Below, in pieces: positions 21,234-30,501 of a stretch of 64,000 bases of DNA; position 1 is the first letter of the stretch; each line of letters begins with the position of its first letter. Location of the stretch: NCBI RefSeq assembly GCF_000526915.1, contig NZ_JAGZ01000001.1:248001-312000 (forward strand), written 5' to 3'. The position numbers were made by a program, and so were the translations under genes. The DNA is from Mycobacterium genavense ATCC 51234. GTDB taxonomy: Bacteria > Actinomycetota > Actinomycetes > Mycobacteriales > Mycobacteriaceae. The notes under the pieces were generated by a model. It was not told the DNA's origin. It was given only the letters and a program-made list of their open reading frames with translations, and made no database searches.

Positions 21234-21998
21234 CTACTGTTTGCCGACTTTGCCGGCGATCCGATTGGTGACGTCGACGCCCACGTCACCGGGGTTCGGC
21301 CGGCAGCCGACGACATCGATCGCGACGTTGTTGCGTACGGTCAGCACCCGCTGACAGGTCTTGACGATGTTCTCGCCGTTCCTGGTGAGGCTGACGGAAA
21401 CGGGAGCGCTCAGAATTCCGTTGGCATTCGAAACCGGTTTCACCTTACCATTGGAAGCCCGGAGACTTCGGGCCGTCGGGAACCGTGCCTTCGCGGTTGG
21501 CGCAGGCAGGCCAGCGCTGGGCGGAGGTGTCGAAGAAGGAACTCGCCTGCTGGGCGGACGAAAACATCACCACATATTGGTTGACGTCAGGCCTGGAATC
21601 ACTTGACTTCGACCCTCCGCGCGCCGGCGGTGCGGAAATCCGCTCGCCGTATGCCGAGGTGCTCCCGCTGTTCGCGTATACCGGCGCGAGGGCAGGACCG
21701 GTGGCGTACAGCCATTCTTCCGGGAATCTGAAGCCGCTGGGGCCGGCTCCGGCGGTTTGGTCTTCTTGCATCGAGTCGGACAGTTTGTCGATCCTCGAGC
21801 CGGTGATTCCCAGGATGGTGTCGACTTCGGCCGGGCCGAGCATGAGATCCTGCAGCGCGCCGGCGCGAGCGCCTGTTTTGTGGAAGTCGAGGACGGTGGC
21901 CTTGACAATGTGGTGCCGGTGCCGCCGCCGTTGCTGTCGCATGCCGCCATCACCAGCGCGGGAGCCGCGACCGCGACGAAGGCTGGTAGCTGACTCAT
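21234..21998 (-). pseudogene. Sensor domain-containing lipoprotein paralogue, two frameshifts
   Basis: MSQLPAFVAVAAPALVMAACDS gives a lipoprotein signal with lipobox MAAC. The frame then breaks near 21895. The second frame carries LMLGPAEVDTILGITGSRID, VNQYVVMFSSAQQASSFFDT and SAQRWPACANREGTV, then stops at 21445. The third frame resumes as KPVSNANGILSAPVSVSL and ends CQRVLTVRNNVAIDVVGC at 21234. The order and motifs match the intact gene at 20309-21067, so this is its tandem duplicate, now a pseudogene. Confidence 0.8.
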
Positions 21999-22082
21999 CG
22001 TTGAGCGCCTTCCTGCTGGAGTCGCCTCGGGTGGAGCATACGACAGCATTCGTCCGGTACCGGGCAACTGACAGACTGTGGT

Positions 22083-22454
22083 GTGCCCGAAAGCGATTTC
22101 GCCTGGGTCGCCCCGATCATCCCCGTCAGAGATCTCGACGTCGCGTTGGATCGCTATCGCCGACTGGGGTTCGATGCCCGTGGCTACGAAGGACCCGAGC
22201 GGTACGGCTTTGTCGACCGCGGCTCGGTGTCGATGCATATCAGCGAGTGGGCCGAACACGATCCGCTGCGCACCGCGGCCAGCGTGTACCTCTATATCAG
22301 CGACGCCGACGCCCTCTACGCGGAATGGGCGGCGCTGCAAGATCTCGATGGCCGCTTGCTGCAACCAATCGATACACCTTACGGCTTAAGGGAATTCGCC
22401 TACGTCGATCCCGACGGCACCGTGCATCGCGTGGGTTCGCCGCTGCAGCGTTGA
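22083..22454 (+). CDS. VOC family protein (bleomycin-resistance-like)
   Basis: This is an intact 123-residue protein starting at the GTG at 22083 (MPESDFAWVAPIIPVRDLDV). It has the beta-alpha-beta-beta-beta halves of the vicinal oxygen chelate fold: VRDLDVALDRYRRLGF in the first and ASVYLYISDADALYAEWA in the second, ending LREFAYVDPDGTVHRVG. The metal-ligand positions of glyoxalases (His, Glu) are not clearly all present, so it may be a binding protein rather than an enzyme. It is divergent from the broken lipoprotein gene. Confidence 0.8.
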   Translation: MPESDFAWVAPIIPVRDLDVALDRYRRLGFDARGYEGPERYGFVDRGSVSMHISEWAEHDPLRTAASVYLYISDADALYAEWAALQDLDGRLLQPIDTPYGLREFAYVDPDGTVHRVGSPLQR

Positions 22455-22463
22455 CGTCGCGGG

Positions 22464-22853
22464 CTAGCTGTTGCGCATGATCTTCAACGCCGTGGTGATC
22501 ATCGGAAGCTGCAGCGGCAGCCGGGCGAAGGCGGCGAGGCGCATCGGCCACGGCTTGTTCCACCACAACCGGCACATGTTGACGTTGGCGGGGAAGACCC
22601 CGATGAACAACAGGATGGCCGCCAGCGCGGCGAACCGCCGGGTGTGCCGCGGTACCAGCAAGGCGCCGGTGGCTATCTCCGCGACGCCCGACGCGTAGGT
22701 GTAGAAGCGCGGGTCGCCCGGCAGTTCGACCGGGACGATCGTGTTGAACGGCTTGGGAGCGAGGAAGTGCACGGTGCCGATACCCATCAGCATTGCCGCG
22801 ATTCGGTATGCGGCGGTCTGGGCGTCACGCTGGGCTGCGGGGGTGGTGGTCAT
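22464..22853 (-). CDS. DoxX family membrane protein
   Basis: From the ATG at 22851-22853 (MTTTPAAQRDAQTAAYRIAA) this encodes 129 residues with four hydrophobic segments: IAAMLMGIGTVHFLAP, YASGVAEIATGALLV, FAALAAILLFIGVFPANVNM and the C-terminal LPLQLPMITTALKI. The pattern fits the DoxX/DoxX-like family. It lies 41 bases downstream of the expected stop of the alcohol dehydrogenase. Because of a one-base insertion in that gene, the two are now in one continuous frame (22464-24026), so a 520-residue fusion could be made. Confidence 0.75.
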   Translation of the reverse strand: MTTTPAAQRDAQTAAYRIAAMLMGIGTVHFLAPKPFNTIVPVELPGDPRFYTYASGVAEIATGALLVPRHTRRFAALAAILLFIGVFPANVNMCRLWWNKPWPMRLAAFARLPLQLPMITTALKIMRNS

Positions 22854-22894
22854 GGAGTCATTGTGTCGTGTGCGCCGATGCGAGCTTGACCGGG

Positions 22895-24026
22895 TTAGGC
22901 GCGGTCGGCGTCGGTGAACCGGATCACGCCCGCGGATGTTGCGGTCCTCGAGCATGTCGCGATAGCCGTCGTTGATCTCTTCGAGGCGGTATTCGCGGGT
23001 CACCATGTCGTCGAAGTTGATCTGACCGAGCTGGTAGAGCTCGAGGATCGCCGGGATGTCGTGTTGCGGGTTGCCTCCGCCGAAAATGCTGCCCTGCAAG
23101 CTTTTCTGCAGCAGCGATAGTCCCGCGAGGTTGAGGGTCACGTCGGTGTCCAGCACGCCGCTCATCGCGGTCAGGCAGCAGACTCCGCCCTTGGCGGTCA
23201 GGCCCATCCAGGATTCGACCTCGCTGCCCTCGGTGCGGCCGACGGTGACGATGACCTTGTGGCACATGAAGCCGCGGGTGACCTCGGCGATGCGGCCGAA
23301 GGCGTCGGCGACATCGGTGAAAGTCGCGGTGGCGCCGCACTTCAACGCCTGCTCGCGCTTCCACTCGAACGGATCGACGGCGAATATCCTTCGGGCCCCG
23401 GCGATTCGGGCGCCCTGCACGGCGGCAACGCCCACGCCGCCGATCCCGATCACCGCGACGTCTTCGCCGGGTTTGACCGCCGCGCTGCGCACCGCGGCGC
23501 CAAAGCCGGTGGTCACCCCACAGCCCACCAGGCAAGCGACTTCGAACGGGATCGACGGGTCGACCTTGACCACCGAGGTGTGATGCACGACGACATAGGG
23601 CGCGAAGGTGCCCAGCAGCGACATCGGCAGCACGTTGTGTCCCTTCGCTGTGACGCGAAGGGATTCGTCGGACACCGACTGGCCCGACAGTAGGCCCATC
23701 CCGAGGTCGCACAGGTTGCGCAGCCCGGTCTGGCACGGCTTGCATGTCCCGCAGGACGGAATGAACGACATCACCACGTGATCGCCGACGGCCAGATTCT
23801 CGACGCCCTCGCCGATCTCGGTGATGATCCCGGCGCCCTCGTGTCCGCCCAGCACCGGGAAGCTCGGGATGGGGAAGTCACCGGTCAACAAGTGTTGGTC
23901 GGAATGGCACAGGCCGGCCGTCTCCAGCTGGACGGTCACCTCACCGCGGCGCGGTTCGCCGATCTCGATCTCGTCGATCGACCACGGCTCGTTCAATTTC
24001 CAGAGCAGCGCACCTTTGGTCTTCAA
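22895..24026 (-). CDS. NDMA-type zinc alcohol dehydrogenase, frameshifted at the C-terminus
   Basis: A medium-chain zinc dehydrogenase (AdhB/AdhD type). The catalytic Zn ligands are in TAGLCHSDQHLL and GGHEGAGIITEIGEGV, the structural Zn site is CGTCKPCQTGLRNLC, and the Rossmann motif is AVIGIGGVGVAAVQGARIAG. The body is intact to MLEDRNIRG. Relatives then end VIRFTDADRA, which is present here one frame over with a TAA at 22895-22897. An extra C in a CCC run at about 22927 instead sends the frame on into the DoxX gene. The catalytic part is complete, so activity may survive with an altered tail. It oxidises or reduces an unknown alcohol/aldehyde with a nicotinamide cofactor. Confidence 0.8.
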
Positions 24027-24172
24027 CGGTTGGCCTCCGTGTTTACCCGAAACGCTTAATTGTTAGCGCCGTCACAGACCCCGGCGTACCGAATTTAGAC
24101 CATTACTATTGCCTATACAGTATTTGATACGATTCGCGTCGTCTGACCGCCCACCCCAGCGAGGTTGAGAAT

Positions 24173-25348
24173 ATGGGTACACCCGTCATCGTCGGAGCTG
24201 TCCGGACGGCCATCGGCCGCTCGTTCAAGGGGACGCTGGTCAACACGCCGCCGGAGACCCTGATCACCGCGGTGCTCCCGGAGGCGGTCCGCCGGTCCGG
24301 CGTCGACCCCTCGGACATCGATGACATCATCTTTGCCGAATCACATTACGGCGGTGGCGATTTGGCCCGTTACGCCGCCACCGCCACCGGTCTCGAGCAC
24401 ATCCCCAGCCAGTCGGTCAACCGGCACTGCGCGGGCAGCCTGACCGCCATCGGCAACGCGTCGGCCCAGATCGGCTCGGGTATGGAGCGGGTGCTGATCG
24501 CCGGCGGTGTGCAGTCGCTGTCGATGACGCCGCTGACGAACTGGCGCATCCCCGGGCCCGAGCTGCAGTTCGAGGAGCGGTGGATGCCGCCGACGCACGT
24601 CGAGACGCCGGATGCCCCCGCCAAGGACATGTCGATCACGGTGGGCTGAAACACCGCGCAGACCGTCGGCATCACCCGCGAGGAGATGGACGCCTGGGCG
24701 GCCCGCTCGCATCAGCGTGCCGTCGCGGCCCAGGACGCCGGCAAGTTCGCCGACGAGATCCTGCCGCTGAAGATCACCCAATTCGACGGCTCGGTCACCG
24801 AGTTCGCCGTCGACGAGCACCCGCGGCGCGACACCACCGTCGAGAAGCTCGCCGGCCTGAAGGTGTTGCACCCGGTGATCGAGGGCTTCTCGATCACCGC
24901 CGGCAACAGCAGCGGCACCAACGACGCCGCGGCGGCCGTCGCGCTGGTCGACAGCGACTACGCCAGGGCCAACAAGCTCAACGTGATGGGCACCGTCAAG
25001 GCCTGGGCCGCCGTGGGCGTGCCAGCCCGGGATTGCGGCCTGGGCGCGGTCAAGGTGATCGGAAAGGTGTTGCAGCGGGCCGGTTTGTCGCCGTCGGACG
25101 TGGCGCTGTGGGAGATCAACGAGGCGTTTGCGTCGGTGCCGATCGCGGCCTGCCGCGAGTACGGTCTGGGCGAGGAGAAGGTGAACTTCTCCGGTAGCGG
25201 CTGCAGCCTCGGCCACCCCATCGCCGCCTCGGGTGCGCGCATGGTCACCACGCTCGTCTACGAGCTGGCCCGCCGCGGTGGCGGCATCGGTGTCGCCGCG
25301 ATGTGCGCCGGCGGTGGCCAGGGCGGCGCCGTCGTCGTCGAGGTCTAA
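24173..25348 (+). pseudogene. Thiolase (acetyl-CoA acetyltransferase) interrupted by one TGA
   Basis: The frame begins MGTPVIVGAVRTAIGRSFKG and has the acyl-binding Cys at residue 86 in SVNRHCAGSLTAIG. At codon 159 (24647-24649) TGA interrupts DMSITVG / NTAQTVGITREEMD, a place where family members carry Trp. The frame then continues without fault to 25348, with WEINEAFASVP, the catalytic His in SLGHPIAASGARM and the final Cys in MCAGGGQGG. The single lesion is TGG to TGA in an otherwise normal ~391-codon thiolase of the beta-oxidation/degradative type. The gene is divergent from the alcohol dehydrogenase (146-base gap). Confidence 0.82.
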
Positions 25349-25361
25349 GCGAGTTTCACTG

Positions 25362-25445
25362 CGCCGAACGTGTTCTGGTGGCTCGCCGAACGTGTTCTGG
25401 TGGCGGGATTTTGCCGAATTCTCCTCCATGAGAGCACGTTCGGCG
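25362..25445. repeat. Direct repeat plus inverted arm after the thiolase
   Basis: A 21-base unit starting cgccgaacgtgttctggtg occurs at 25362-25382 and again at 25384-25404. An inverted partner, agagcacgttcggcg (25431-25445), pairs with the first 15 bases of either copy with one mismatch. It lies between the convergent thiolase and the membrane-anchored protein gene, so it probably forms a bidirectional terminator hairpin with two alternative left arms. It may also be one copy of a dispersed intergenic element. Confidence 0.6.
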
Positions 25446-25449
25446 GGTT

Positions 25450-26067
25450 CTAATTGCAGAACGTGTAGCCGATGAATTCGGTCTCGCGGGTGTCGCTGGG
25501 CGAGTAGTTGACGTAGTGCACCGCGGGCATCCCCTTGTACTGGGTGTCGATGCGCTGCGCGTTGGGCGGCGGGACACCTTGGGGGAAGGCCAGGATCATG
25601 TCGCTGAAGATCTTGAGGCCGACCACGCAGATGGCGTCCGCGCGCGGCTTCTGCGCATTCCACGCATGCACCACGACCGGTACCGTGACTTGGGTGCCTG
25701 TCGCGCAATTCGGATCGCACAGCTTGAAAACGGCGGTGCCGGTCCCGTCTGCGCCCTGCGGCCCCCACTCACTCCACGACATGTCTTGCAGCGCAACGGC
25801 AACGCTCGCGCAACCGAGGATATTGAGAGTCTTCGGGCGTGCGGTGGGCTGGACCGAAAGGTTGTAGCAACCCGGAATGGCGTAGCTGTCCGGGGGCGGT
25901 GGTTGGCTGGTGGACTGCGCCGCCGTGCTGTTATGGCCATGGCCCAGCTTCATTACGGCGGTGATCAGCACACCTACCAGCAGAAGGGCCACGGCGATGC
26001 CGATCACCGCTAGCCGCCCCCGTGGAATGTGCCGCAACCCGCCCGAGGGGGGGACGTTGGCGCTCAC
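25450..26067 (-). CDS. Membrane-anchored hypothetical protein
   Basis: This is an intact 205-residue protein. A short cytoplasmic N-terminus (MSANVPPSGGLRHIPRGR) is followed by one membrane span (AVIGIAVALLLVGVLITAV) and a Pro/Thr linker. The extracytoplasmic domain has several Cys (AIPGCYNLSV, NILGCASVAVAL, KLCDPNCATG, FIGYTFCN), so disulfides are likely. The pattern resembles the small exported proteins common in mycobacterial envelopes, but I cannot name a family. It converges with the thiolase pseudogene across the hairpin repeat. Confidence 0.65.
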   Translation of the reverse strand: MSANVPPSGGLRHIPRGRLAVIGIAVALLLVGVLITAVMKLGHGHNSTAAQSTSQPPPPDSYAIPGCYNLSVQPTARPKTLNILGCASVAVALQDMSWSEWGPQGADGTGTAVFKLCDPNCATGTQVTVPVVVHAWNAQKPRADAICVVGLKIFSDMILAFPQGVPPPNAQRIDTQYKGMPAVHYVNYSPSDTRETEFIGYTFCN

Positions 26068-26195
26068 GTTCTCCAGGTTATGTCAGATGTCCGTGTCGGG
26101 GTGCCGGCCGCGTGAAGGATCTGGGCGTGGTAAATTTGGTCAACGCTACCAACATAGCGAAGTATTGAGTCTTCCGTGACGCGTTAGGAGTAACG

Positions 26196-26924
26196 ATGAA
26201 CGACCACGCCCTGGCGGCACGCCTGGCCACCGAAGCGGGGCAGCTGCTGCTCGGGGTGCGGCAGGAATTCGCCGACGCGGACGCGAGCGAGCGGAAAGCC
26301 GCGGGGGACAAGCGATCCCACGACTTTCTGATGCAAGCGCTCGGTGCCGAGCGCCCCCGGGACGCGGTGCTGTCCGAGGAGGGCGCCGACGACCCGGTGC
26401 GGTTGCGCTCGGAGCGGGTGTGGATCGTCGACCCGCTGGACGGCACGCGGGAATTCTCCGAGCTCGGGCGCGATGACTGGGCGGTGCATGTCGCGCTGTG
26501 GCAGGCCGGCGAGCTGGTCGCGGGTGCCGTGACGTTGCCGGCCCAGGGTGTCACGCTGGCGACTCCGGAGGTTGCCGCTCCTGCCGCCGCGCCGGCCACC
26601 CCGCGCATCGTGGTCTCGCGCACCCGGCCGCCGGCCATCGCGTTGGCGGTTCGCGACGCGCTGGACGGCACACTGGTGGAAATGGGTTCCGCCGGAGCCA
26701 AAGTCGCGTCCATCGTGCAGGGTTTGTCGGACGTCTACGTCCACGCCGGCGGACAGTTCGAGTGGGACTCGGCGGCTCCCGTGGCGGTGGCCCGCGCGGC
26801 TGGATTGCACACCTCCCGCATCGACGGGTCGGCGCTGCTCTACAACCAGGCCGATCCGAAGTTGCCGGACGTGGTGGTGTGCCGCCCCGAGCTTGCGCAC
26901 GCGGTGCTCGCCGCCACCGGCTGA
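26196..26924 (+). CDS. cysQ: 3'(2'),5'-bisphosphate nucleotidase / inositol monophosphatase family (CysQ)
   Basis: This is an intact 242-residue protein. The metal-binding motif WIVDPLDGTREFSE (about residues 76-89), the preceding VLSEEGADD and the C-terminal EWDSAAPVAVARAAG are diagnostic of the FIG superfamily (CysQ, SuhB, fructose-1,6-bisphosphatase). CysQ hydrolyses adenosine 3',5'-bisphosphate in sulfate assimilation, using Mg2+. Assignment to CysQ rather than another family member rests on the REFSE segment and overall similarity to the mycobacterial enzyme. It is followed by a DUF6226 gene on the same strand. Confidence 0.85.
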   Translation: MNDHALAARLATEAGQLLLGVRQEFADADASERKAAGDKRSHDFLMQALGAERPRDAVLSEEGADDPVRLRSERVWIVDPLDGTREFSELGRDDWAVHVALWQAGELVAGAVTLPAQGVTLATPEVAAPAAAPATPRIVVSRTRPPAIALAVRDALDGTLVEMGSAGAKVASIVQGLSDVYVHAGGQFEWDSAAPVAVARAAGLHTSRIDGSALLYNQADPKLPDVVVCRPELAHAVLAATG

Positions 26925-26986
26925 CGCCGGATCGATCGGTGGCGCACGAGGAATTCGCTTGCGGCCCGCGTCGGCACCGTGCGACC

Positions 26987-27622
26987 GTGACAGCCAGCCA
27001 TGGTCGAGTACATCCGCCCGCCCTGCAGATCCCGGACTTTCGCGACGAGTCCGGCACGGTCATTCGGTACGGCTCACGTTGGACGGGGTCGCCGCCCGAC
27101 GATGCGTACTCGCGGGTGAGCAACCCGGCGCGGTTCGCGCCGCTGTGGAATATCGCCGAAGCCTTGATCGAGCACCTCCAAACGGCGTACCGGGTTGATA
27201 TTGCGTCGCTCACCGAGTCGACACCGGGCACCACGAAGCTGATCGCCGTGACGTCACAACGGGCTGATGCGGCGCGACTGCTGTTCCGGTTCACCGACTT
27301 TCCCGGCGTCGAGATAGCTGCCGGCGTCGGCTACCGGGCCGCGTTCCCGTCCTGCGGGTGCGACGCCTGCGACGAGACCTGCGAGGGCGTGGCCGAGGCC
27401 ATGGAGGTGCTGGTGTTTGCCGTGGCCGGTGGGCGGTTCACTGAGCACATCACGGCCGGTCCGACCGGCAAAGCCTCGATGCGATTCCGGGTCGAAAGTA
27501 CCTCTGGGGCAGTCCAATCCGGTGCGATCCCTGATTGGGAGCCGGCACCCGCCGTGCGTGCCGACGCGGCGCGCTTGGCCCGGCTGCCGGGTGGTGTCTG
27601 GCAGCCCTGGGCGACCCGCTGA
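26987..27622 (+). CDS. DUF6226 family protein
   Basis: Starting at the GTG at 26987 (VTASHGRVHPPALQIPDF), this encodes 211 residues. Recognisable parts are YSRVSNPARFAPLWNIAEAL, a central VTSQRADAARLLFRFTDFPG, and a Cys cluster PSCGCDACDETCEGVAEAME that could bind a metal. It ends RLPGGVWQPWATR. No function is known for this actinobacterial family. The gene lies 62 bases after cysQ and is intact. Confidence 0.7.
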   Translation: MTASHGRVHPPALQIPDFRDESGTVIRYGSRWTGSPPDDAYSRVSNPARFAPLWNIAEALIEHLQTAYRVDIASLTESTPGTTKLIAVTSQRADAARLLFRFTDFPGVEIAAGVGYRAAFPSCGCDACDETCEGVAEAMEVLVFAVAGGRFTEHITAGPTGKASMRFRVESTSGAVQSGAIPDWEPAPAVRADAARLARLPGGVWQPWATR

Positions 27623-27719
27623 CTATTGCGCGTCCGACCCAATACAGCACGGCACGCAATTGCGCTGTGGGCCCGGCATCGACGAAGTTCGTTGGTGTCA
27701 ATGGATCTGGCCAATAGGG

Positions 27720-28088
27720 CTATTGCTGCCGGTTTCGCCTGCGGCGCCGACGGCCTTTCGCTTCTTCGATCCACTCCTTTTCGATCCGACCGATCTGCAG
27801 CGAAAGCTGCATCAGCGTCGGATTGTCGCAGTGGACTTCGTGAGCGGTGCGGAATTCGGCCGCTTCGCCGGTAGTAGGCAAATGCGGCCGCAATCCTTCG
27901 AACCACTCGTCGCCGACGACGTTGGGCGGCTCGTCGACGCGTGGTCCGCAGGACCACTGCCGGTAGGCATCGCGCGCGCCGGCCAACCCGCTGCGCCACT
28001 GTTGGATGGCTTCGCAGCGCTGCGAATGTATTTGGGTGCGTTGGTTGCCGGGTAGCTGACGCCGGTGAGCTGCTCGGAAATCTCCCAC
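27720..28088 (-). CDS. Hypothetical protein overlapping the 3' end of the SDR gene
   Basis: A frame with mycobacterial codon use runs through RCEAIQQWRSGLAGARDAYRQ, VVGDEWFEGLRPHLPTTGEA and LQIGRIEKEWIEEAKGRRRR to 27720. The most likely start is a GTG at 28086-28088, inside the SDR 3' end, giving 122 residues with a very basic tail. No domain is recognised. It could be a separate small gene, or the result of a lost SDR stop and a frame change joining the two. The start is uncertain. Confidence 0.4.
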   Translation of the reverse strand: MGDFRAAHRRQLPGNQRTQIHSQRCEAIQQWRSGLAGARDAYRQWSCGPRVDEPPNVVGDEWFEGLRPHLPTTGEAAEFRTAHEVHCDNPTLMQLSLQIGRIEKEWIEEAKGRRRRRRNRQQ

Positions 28089-28991
28089 AGCCGCCGGCAG
28101 TCGTCGTCGTTGCGGGCCCGCGCGGGGGTGCGGGCCACTTTCACGCCGCCGCCGGCGAGTTCCATGAAGCCACGCGGACCGTAGAACTCGCCGCCCTCGG
28201 CCTGCGGCGTGGCCGCCGCGTACAGGGCGGGCAGGATGCCCTCGTCGATCTCCTGCCACAGGAACGGCGTGAAACGCCACGACGCCTTATACACGCGCTC
28301 CATCAGCGCCGGCTTTTCCCGACCGTGCGACGGCCCGCTGATTTGCAGATTCGTCTTGGTCAGGCCGGGGTGGGCGGCGTTAGAGACGATGCCCCAGCCG
28401 GCGGCGCGGCTGCGCCTGTCCAGCTCGCGAACGAACATCAGCACGGCGAGCTTCGACTGCCCGTAGGCCGACATCGGCGCGTAGGACTTTTCGAACTGTA
28501 GGTCGTCGAAGTGGATCTTGCCGCTTTGGCTGGCCCAGGCTGCTCAGCGACACGACGCGGGCCCGCTGCGCGGCGCGCAACAGCGGCAGCACATGCCCGG
28601 TCAGTGCGAAGTGCCCGAGATGGTTACTGCCGAACTGCAATTCGAAGCCGTCGGCGGTGGTGTCGCGTTCCGGTGGCGTCATCACCCCCGCGTTGTTGAT
28701 CAGAATGTCGATCGGGCGGCCCTCGGCGTTGAGCTGCTCACCCAGCGCGGCGACCGAGGCCAGCGACGACAGGTCGAGGGATTTGATGGTCAGCTTCGCG
28801 TCGGGCACGCTGCGGCGGATCTCCCCGATCGCCGCCTCGCCCTTGGCCTGATTGCGGATCGCCATGACCACATCGGCGCCGGCCGCGGCGAGCCGTCGGG
28901 CCAGCCCGAAGCCCAGCTTGCTGTTGGCTCCGGTGATGACGACCAGCTTCCCGGACAGGTCTGGCGCGGCTGCGACGAGATCGTTGGACAT
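28040..28991 (-). pseudogene. Short-chain dehydrogenase (protochlorophyllide-reductase-like), frameshift
   Basis: From the ATG at 28989-28991: the cofactor site is [24 protein letters not shown] contacts are AIRNQAKGE, the core motif is LINNAGVM and the catalytic Ser strand is [11 protein letters not shown]. Near 28528 the frame slips. The next frame gives [17 protein letters not shown], then the active-site [30 protein letters not shown] and LWEISEQLTGVSYP at about 28040, where homology ends. No stop follows there; the frame runs on to 27812. One indel splits the catalytic domain before the YxxxK motif. The substrate is unknown. Confidence 0.75.
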
Positions 28992-29048
28992 GGCTATCAG
29001 TGGGCTCTTTCGGTGGCCCCGGGTCACTAGCGGTGACACACTCCGGGG

Positions 29049-29777
29049 ATGTGGAGCAGACTGCCCGCCAGGATGTCCTTTGCCTCAGCCGTCGTCGTGA
29101 CGATCATGTCGCTGGTAGGCATCGTCGTCGCCATCGTGCTCAACGTGTTTTTCTTGGACGACTACGACGCGTACGGCGAAATTCCGATCCCGGGATCGGC
29201 CAGCCTGCGGCTGCCCAAGGGCGAAGTCACCGTCAGTTTGCACACCGTCGTGATCGGCAGCCCCAACGGCGGCTTGCCGGTGCCGCCGCTTGGCATCACG
29301 ATCAACCCGCCGGATGGCGTGGCGCAGCCGTCGATGACCGAAAGTATCGGCAGCACAACCATCGTCGACAATGACGCACACGTGCGGGTGTGGGTGGCGC
29401 AGATCCCCGCCGACGGTATCTACAACATCACCACCGACGGCCAGGTCAACGGATACATTCAGCCCCGGCTGGCCTTCGGCCACTCCAGCTCGTACGGATT
29501 CCTGATCTGGCTGTTCGTCGGCACATTCGTCACGGGCCTGGCCGCCTCGATCGTGGCCTGGCGGTGGTTGCGGGGCACGCGGCGCAAGGCGGCCGCGGCC
29601 TACTTGCAGGGCGCCACACCGGTTATCAGTGTCGCGACACCTCAGCAGCCCTCCGAGCCCACCGACGAGGTCGTGCGCCTGGAGAGGCTGAAAACGCTGG
29701 CGGCGCTGCGGGATTCGGGGGCCTTGAGCGAGGAGGAGTTCCAGGCCGAAAAGCGGCGGATCCTCGACGGGCACTAG
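29049..29777 (+). CDS. Membrane protein with C-terminal SHOCT domain
   Basis: This is an intact 242-residue protein. There is an N-terminal span ([20 protein letters not shown]), an extracytoplasmic beta-rich region ([32 protein letters not shown]), a second span ([20 protein letters not shown]) and a cytoplasmic tail ending in a SHOCT motif ([25 protein letters not shown]). SHOCT domains are short helical modules thought to mediate oligomerisation. The function is unknown. It is divergent from the SDR (57-base gap) and is followed by a hairpin repeat. Confidence 0.8.
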   Translation: MWSRLPARMSFASAVVVTIMSLVGIVVAIVLNVFFLDDYDAYGEIPIPGSASLRLPKGEVTVSLHTVVIGSPNGGLPVPPLGITINPPDGVAQPSMTESIGSTTIVDNDAHVRVWVAQIPADGIYNITTDGQVNGYIQPRLAFGHSSSYGFLIWLFVGTFVTGLAASIVAWRWLRGTRRKAAAAYLQGATPVISVATPQQPSEPTDEVVRLERLKTLAALRDSGALSEEEFQAEKRRILDGH

Positions 29778-29785
29778 CTTTGGTT

Positions 29786-29878
29786 GTCGCGAGCGTAAGC
29801 GGCTGCGAATTTCGTGGCCGGGTTTCGCAGTGTGTATACGCTCGCGGTGTTTGCGCTCGCCGTATTGCGCTCGCGGCT
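29786..29878. repeat. Hairpin repeat with gcgagcgtaag arm (copy 1)
   Basis: cgcgagcgtaag, then ggctgcgaa, a short loop, tttcgcag and tacgctcgcg form a long imperfect palindrome. It lies between the convergent SHOCT gene and the MBL gene. The same arms recur at 39405-39475. Its position between two stops suggests a bidirectional terminator of a dispersed, REP-like type. Confidence 0.6.
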
Positions 29879-30501
29879 CAGTGGCCGCGGGCCACCCACT
29901 CCTCGTAGTGCACGATCTCGTCGCCGATGGTGGTGCTGTCGCCGTGGCCGGTGTGTACCACGGTCTCGCCGGGCAGCGTGCCGAGTCGCTCCGAGATCGA
30001 CTGCAGAATCGTCGGGAAGTCGGAGTAGGAACGCCCGGTCGCGCCGGGACCGCCGGAAAACAGGGTGTCGCCACTGAATACGACGCCCAGGTCGTGCACG
30101 TACCAACACACCGAGCCGGGGGAGTGACCGGGGGTGTGCAGGGCGGTGATCTCTGTACCGGCGATCGTCAACTTATGTCCGTTTGATATCGTGCGAAAGT
30201 CCTTGTCCGGGTGCGTCATTCGCCACAACATCTCGTCGGCGGGATGCAGCAGGATGGGCGCGTCGAGGGTCTCGCCGAGTTCGGGTGCCACCGTGACGTG
30301 GTCGTTGTGGCCGTGCGTGCAGATCACCGCCACCACGTGGCGGCCCTCCACCGCCTCGACGATCGGCGCCGCCTCGTGAGCGGCGTCGAAAACCACGACA
30401 TTGGAGTTGTCGCCGAGCAGCCAGATGTTGTTGTCGACTTCCCAACTGCCGCCGTCGAGTTCGAACGTTCCGTGGGTGACGACCCGATCGATGTCGACCA
30501 T
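29878..30501 (-). CDS. MBL-fold metallo-hydrolase (Rv2260-like)
   Basis: This is an intact 207-residue protein. The zinc motif ICTHGHNDHVTVAPELG, then LHTPGHSPGSVCW, FSGDTLFSGG and HTGHGDSTTIG supply the metallo-beta-lactamase-fold ligands; the pattern is that of glyoxalase-II-like thioesterases. It begins immediately after the stop of the mycothiol-dependent dehydrogenase (30502), in the same order as Rv2259-Rv2260. I infer that it hydrolyses the thioester product of that dehydrogenase (for example S-formyl-mycothiol), which is plausible but not shown. Confidence 0.85.
   Translation of the reverse strand: MVDIDRVVTHGTFELDGGSWEVDNNIWLLGDNSNVVVFDAAHEAAPIVEAVEGRHVVAVICTHGHNDHVTVAPELGETLDAPILLHPADEMLWRMTHPDKDFRTISNGHKLTIAGTEITALHTPGHSPGSVCWYVHDLGVVFSGDTLFSGGPGATGRSYSDFPTILQSISERLGTLPGETVVHTGHGDSTTIGDEIVHYEEWVARGH

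Noticed and set aside
24173..25348. UGA encoding selenocysteine or a reassigned codon
   Set aside because: Trp TGG codons are common everywhere in the window, TGA serves as the normal stop of many intact genes, and the interrupted positions are Trp, not Cys. No SECIS-like stem-loop was evident by eye.
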